NCBI RefSeq assembly: GCF_947490415.1
Contig: NZ_CANLGX010000001.1
Location: 1,037,160 to 1,101,159 of the forward strand
Reading direction: 5' to 3'
Origin: an uncultured Eudoraea sp.
GTDB lineage: Bacteria; Bacteroidota; Bacteroidia; Flavobacteriales; Flavobacteriaceae
DNA length: 64,000 nt
This document shows, in pieces, positions 61,878 to 64,000 of the stretch. Made by a program: the position numbers and the translations under genes. Position 1 is the stretch's first letter. Each line of letters opens with the position of its first letter. Below the pieces are notes generated by a model. The model was not told the DNA's origin. It ran no database searches and was given only the letters and a program-made list of their open reading frames with translations.

Positions 61878-62090
61878 AACCAGAGTCTAGTAGAGCGTTA
61901 TTTAAATAAAGACTGAAATTAGTACTGGAAATGAGAGAATACAATGATAATTATCACCAAAAACATAATATTATCAAAAGGTAATAATAAGAGTTGTTAT
62001 ATAATTGAATAATCTCAGATACTCCATTAAATCTGAATGTCTAATTCTTAAATATTATTGACTGATTTAAATTTTTTTACCATTCTTCAG

Positions 62091-62120
62091 TATCTTAGGA
62101 AGAACAACCAACCATTTGTT
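62091..62120 (+). promoter_or_regulatory. Promoter and leader of DUF6090 copy 2
   Basis: TATCTTAG (62091-62098) is close to TAxxTTTG and lies 22 bp before the ATG at 62121. The leader contains ACAACCAACCATTT, sharing AACCAACCAT with the leader at 62995-63025 and ACCAACCAT with that at 59921-59950. Confidence 0.5.
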
Positions 62121-62867
62121 ATGATCAACTTCTTCCGTAAAATCCGCAAAAAACTCTCAGACGATGGCAAGCCTTTAAAATACCTTAGGTATGCCTTTGG
62201 AGAAATACTCTTGGTAGTTGTCGGGATATTGATAGCTTTGAATATTAATAATTGGAATGAGAATAGGAAAGCAGAAAAACTAGAACTTAAAATCTTAAAA
62301 GAATTAAAAGGTGAGTTTACAAAGAATCAGGTTGAACTTGACTCGGCAATTGCAGCTCACCAATTAATTAAAGATATTTCAAAGGAGCTGTCCGAAATTA
62401 TTGGGCAAGAATCGGTCATAACAGATATAGAAAAGTTTAATAAGTTGGCTTCAATTACGATCTTTCCACCAAAGTATGATCCTTCTGATGGTGTTCTAAA
62501 TGCCGTCATTTCGTCTGGTGATCTTTCTTTATTTGAAAATGATGAACTAAAATATTCGCTTTCTTCATTGTCAGGTCTCATCAAGAGATATGAACATTGG
62601 GTGGAAGTAGATTATAATAATATAATTGCTTCTGGCCCAATTATTATTGAGCGTTACTCTCTAAGAAATTTTCCGTTTGTCGCAACATTGGGTCAAAGTA
62701 AGTTTGAAGGTAATCCTCATCAGCTTTCAAGAAGTTTGGAATTTGAGTCATATGTTGTGCTTCGCTGGAATAATGCAGGAACGCTAAAATCGTTTGCTGT
62801 TGATATTTATGAAGAACAGGACAAGATTATCCAATTAATCGATGCAGAAATTCAGCGATTAGAATAA
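62121..62867 (+). CDS. DUF6090 family membrane protein, copy 2
   Basis: A 248-residue protein. The ATG at 62121 (MINFFRKIRKKLSDDGK) is chosen because it gives the family N-terminus; the frame is open further up only from a TTG. Membrane helix YAFGEILLVVVGILIALNI, then NNWNENRKAEKLEL and a helical C-terminal part (VLNAVISSGDLSLFENDELKYSLSS split). About 250 bp upstream to the divergent sulfatase start hold no gene. Confidence 0.85.
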   Translation: MINFFRKIRKKLSDDGKPLKYLRYAFGEILLVVVGILIALNINNWNENRKAEKLELKILKELKGEFTKNQVELDSAIAAHQLIKDISKELSEIIGQESVITDIEKFNKLASITIFPPKYDPSDGVLNAVISSGDLSLFENDELKYSLSSLSGLIKRYEHWVEVDYNNIIASGPIIIERYSLRNFPFVATLGQSKFEGNPHQLSRSLEFESYVVLRWNNAGTLKSFAVDIYEEQDKIIQLIDAEIQRLE

Positions 62868-62994
62868 GACTAAAATTAACGACCACCAACAAATGCTAAA
62901 AATGAATATGCGAACTGATCATTTTGAAACATATCCGCAAATATCAAACTTAATCATATCTAGCAACTGGGGCGCATACTCATTTTAGCTAGAT

Positions 62995-63025
62995 GTTGTG
63001 CTTCATTATAACCAACCATTAACCA
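62995..63025 (+). promoter_or_regulatory. Conserved leader of DUF6090 copy 3
   Basis: GTTGTGCTTCATTATAACC followed by AACCATTAACCA directly before the ATG at 63026. It aligns to the leader at 59921-59950 with few differences. A related GTTGTTGTGCTTTCGTTAT occurs at 63904-63922. Confidence 0.55.
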
Positions 63026-63796
63026 ATGATAAAATTCTTTAGAAAAATAAGACAGAATATGATTAAAGAAAATAAAGCCAGCAAGTATATGCTTTATGCA
63101 ATTGGTGAGATTGTTCTGGTTGTTATTGGAATTTTAATCGCATTACAAATTAACAATTGGAGCGAATCTAGAAAAAATAGTTATAAAGAAGATGAATTAA
63201 AAAGGGCTTTACTGAGTGATTTTAAAGAAACGAAAATAAGACTTCAAGAAACTATAAAAAGACAGCAACAAGTAATTGATTATTCTAGACAGTTAATAAT
63301 AAGCTATGACACTAAACAATTAATGAGTATAAAGGACTCTTTACCCCTATTTACAGGATTTGGTTTTGGTTCATGGTGGAGAGCAGAGCCTGTTACAAAA
63401 ACCTATCAATCCATGATTAATACAGGTAACATTAACTTATTAAGCGATGATATTTTAAAACAAAAACTAGCAGAATTTCACGCTGAACTCGACAGTGGCT
63501 TTGAAGATCAAGAAGAAAGCATGAACTTGTTGAACGCTTTAAGTATACAATTAGCACCTTATGGATTTATGCTGAAAGAAAATATTGCAAGGAAAGAAAT
63601 TGGCATACCCCATTTGAATGATTCCTTATTAAAATATATAGTATCTGATAAAGACGTAATGAAACTACAGCTAGACCATTCATTATTTAACCTTGCAGCG
63701 AAAAGAATGCTATTAGAAAATAATCGCTTAAAAAGCCAAAGAAAAATGGAAGGTTTTGTGGATGATATTCTTTTAATTTTAAACAAACATGATTAA
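63026..63796 (+). CDS. DUF6090 family membrane protein, copy 3
   Basis: A 256-residue protein beginning MIKFFRKIRQNMIKENKASKY, with one helix (YAIGEIVLVVIGILIALQI), NNWSESRKN and a helical domain (TYQSMINTGNINLLSDDILKQKLAEFH split). Its first 45 residues are closer to copy 1 than to copy 2, while the rest diverges strongly. Function unknown. Confidence 0.85.
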   Translation: MIKFFRKIRQNMIKENKASKYMLYAIGEIVLVVIGILIALQINNWSESRKNSYKEDELKRALLSDFKETKIRLQETIKRQQQVIDYSRQLIISYDTKQLMSIKDSLPLFTGFGFGSWWRAEPVTKTYQSMINTGNINLLSDDILKQKLAEFHAELDSGFEDQEESMNLLNALSIQLAPYGFMLKENIARKEIGIPHLNDSLLKYIVSDKDVMKLQLDHSLFNLAAKRMLLENNRLKSQRKMEGFVDDILLILNKHD

Positions 63797-63921
63797 GTGA
63801 TTTGAAACAATCAAATTCGTTTTTAACAGAAGGGAAAAACATGACTTACTTTAAAAATGTCCTTATAGAATTGATAAAATCAGTGAAAAAATAGCTTATA
63901 CACGTTGTTGTGCTTTCGTTA

Positions 63922-64000
63922 TTATTTTAGTTCATTATTTAAAGATTCTAAAAGTACTTCTATTTCTTGTTCACAGTTAAACATTGATCTTTTAACTGAT
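63922..64000 (-). CDS. 3' end of a leftward gene, possibly a fourth DUF6090 copy
   Basis: The minus strand from the right edge reads open for 25 codons (SVKRSMFNCEQEIEVLLES then LNNELK) to TAA at 63922-63924. The N..EQEIE.LL..LN.EL pattern resembles DUF6090 C-termini. The rest lies outside the window. The stretch 63797-63921 holds only a 17-codon frame not worth calling. Confidence 0.4.
   Translation of the reverse strand, partial: SVKRSMFNCEQEIEVLLESLNNELK

Noticed and set aside
63841..63894. 17-codon ORF near the right edge
   Set aside because: Too short, no family resemblance and no ribosome-binding or context support.
1..64000. CRISPR array, insertion sequence, rRNA operon
   Set aside because: No evenly spaced identical repeats, no transposase-like protein and no rRNA sequence were seen on reading both strands.

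Overview
The window reads as a chromosome segment of a marine-type member of the family Flavobacteriaceae (phylum Bacteroidota). The grounds are an AT-rich composition, TonB-dependent receptors with N-terminal carboxypeptidase-like domains, a SusC/SusD pair, promoters of the TTTG/TAxxTTTG type, an RND pump fused to a TolC domain, lycopene cyclase and polyprenyl synthase genes, and families typical of the group (DUF6503, DUF3078, DUF6090, FeoB-associated Cys-rich protein). The genus cannot be named from the sequence alone.

Layout. 1-2.0 kb: yicC (5' end outside the window), gmk and nadD. 2.0-4.3 kb: two tandem secreted PepSY-like paralogues and a DUF6503 protein. 4.3-15.4 kb: a phosphate block with a Na/Pi cotransporter, a PiT transporter plus OprO/P-type porin, a YwqK-like protein, a lone carboxypeptidase-like domain protein, and a TonB receptor with a beta-helix lipoprotein. 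Four promoters in this block carry direct repeats of a TTAAC-like core with 11-bp phasing, which resembles a Pho box. 15.5-24.5 kb: housekeeping genes (dgt, DUF3078, dxs, tadA, cspA, a ClC-family protein, aspS). 24.6-29.0 kb: an orphan SusC/SusD pair. 29.0-35.7 kb: a TetR-controlled RND efflux operon with a clear inverted-repeat operator. 35.8-38.0 kb: polyprenyl synthase and lycopene cyclase. 38.0-41.9 kb: a TonB receptor divergent from a DtxR/MntR regulator and a ZIP transporter, with a palindromic operator between them. 41.9-47.9 kb: a CusB/CusA-TolC heavy-metal efflux operon led by a His-rich small protein. 47.9-49.6 kb: two PPK2 kinases. 49.8-53.3 kb: S9 peptidase and small envelope proteins. 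53.3-56.0 kb: feoA-feoB and a 49-residue Cys-rich membrane protein. 56.0-58.2 kb: SCO1-like protein and RseP.

58.25-58.95 kb holds the most unusual structure. A tRNA-Asn gene appears to be split into a 5' fragment that keeps a promoter and a 3' fragment that keeps a terminator. Between the fragments lie a GIY-YIG nuclease gene and an intact tRNA-Asn with its own terminator, and a short palindrome marks each junction. Everything to the right (59-64 kb) looks like accessory DNA: a lipoprotein sulfatase among three or four DUF6090 genes, two of which share a nearly identical 5' leader, with a shorter common core before the third. Direct repeats next to the tRNA fragment are consistent with an old integration site.

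Working together, the phosphate block covers outer-membrane entry (porin, TonB receptor) and inner-membrane uptake (PiT, Na/Pi). The metal genes cover import (TonB receptor, ZIP, FeoAB) and export (Cus-type pump) under a metal-sensing repressor. The isoprenoid genes dxs, polyprenyl synthase and crtY supply precursor and late steps of carotenoid synthesis. All assignments come from reading the sequence; no database search was run.
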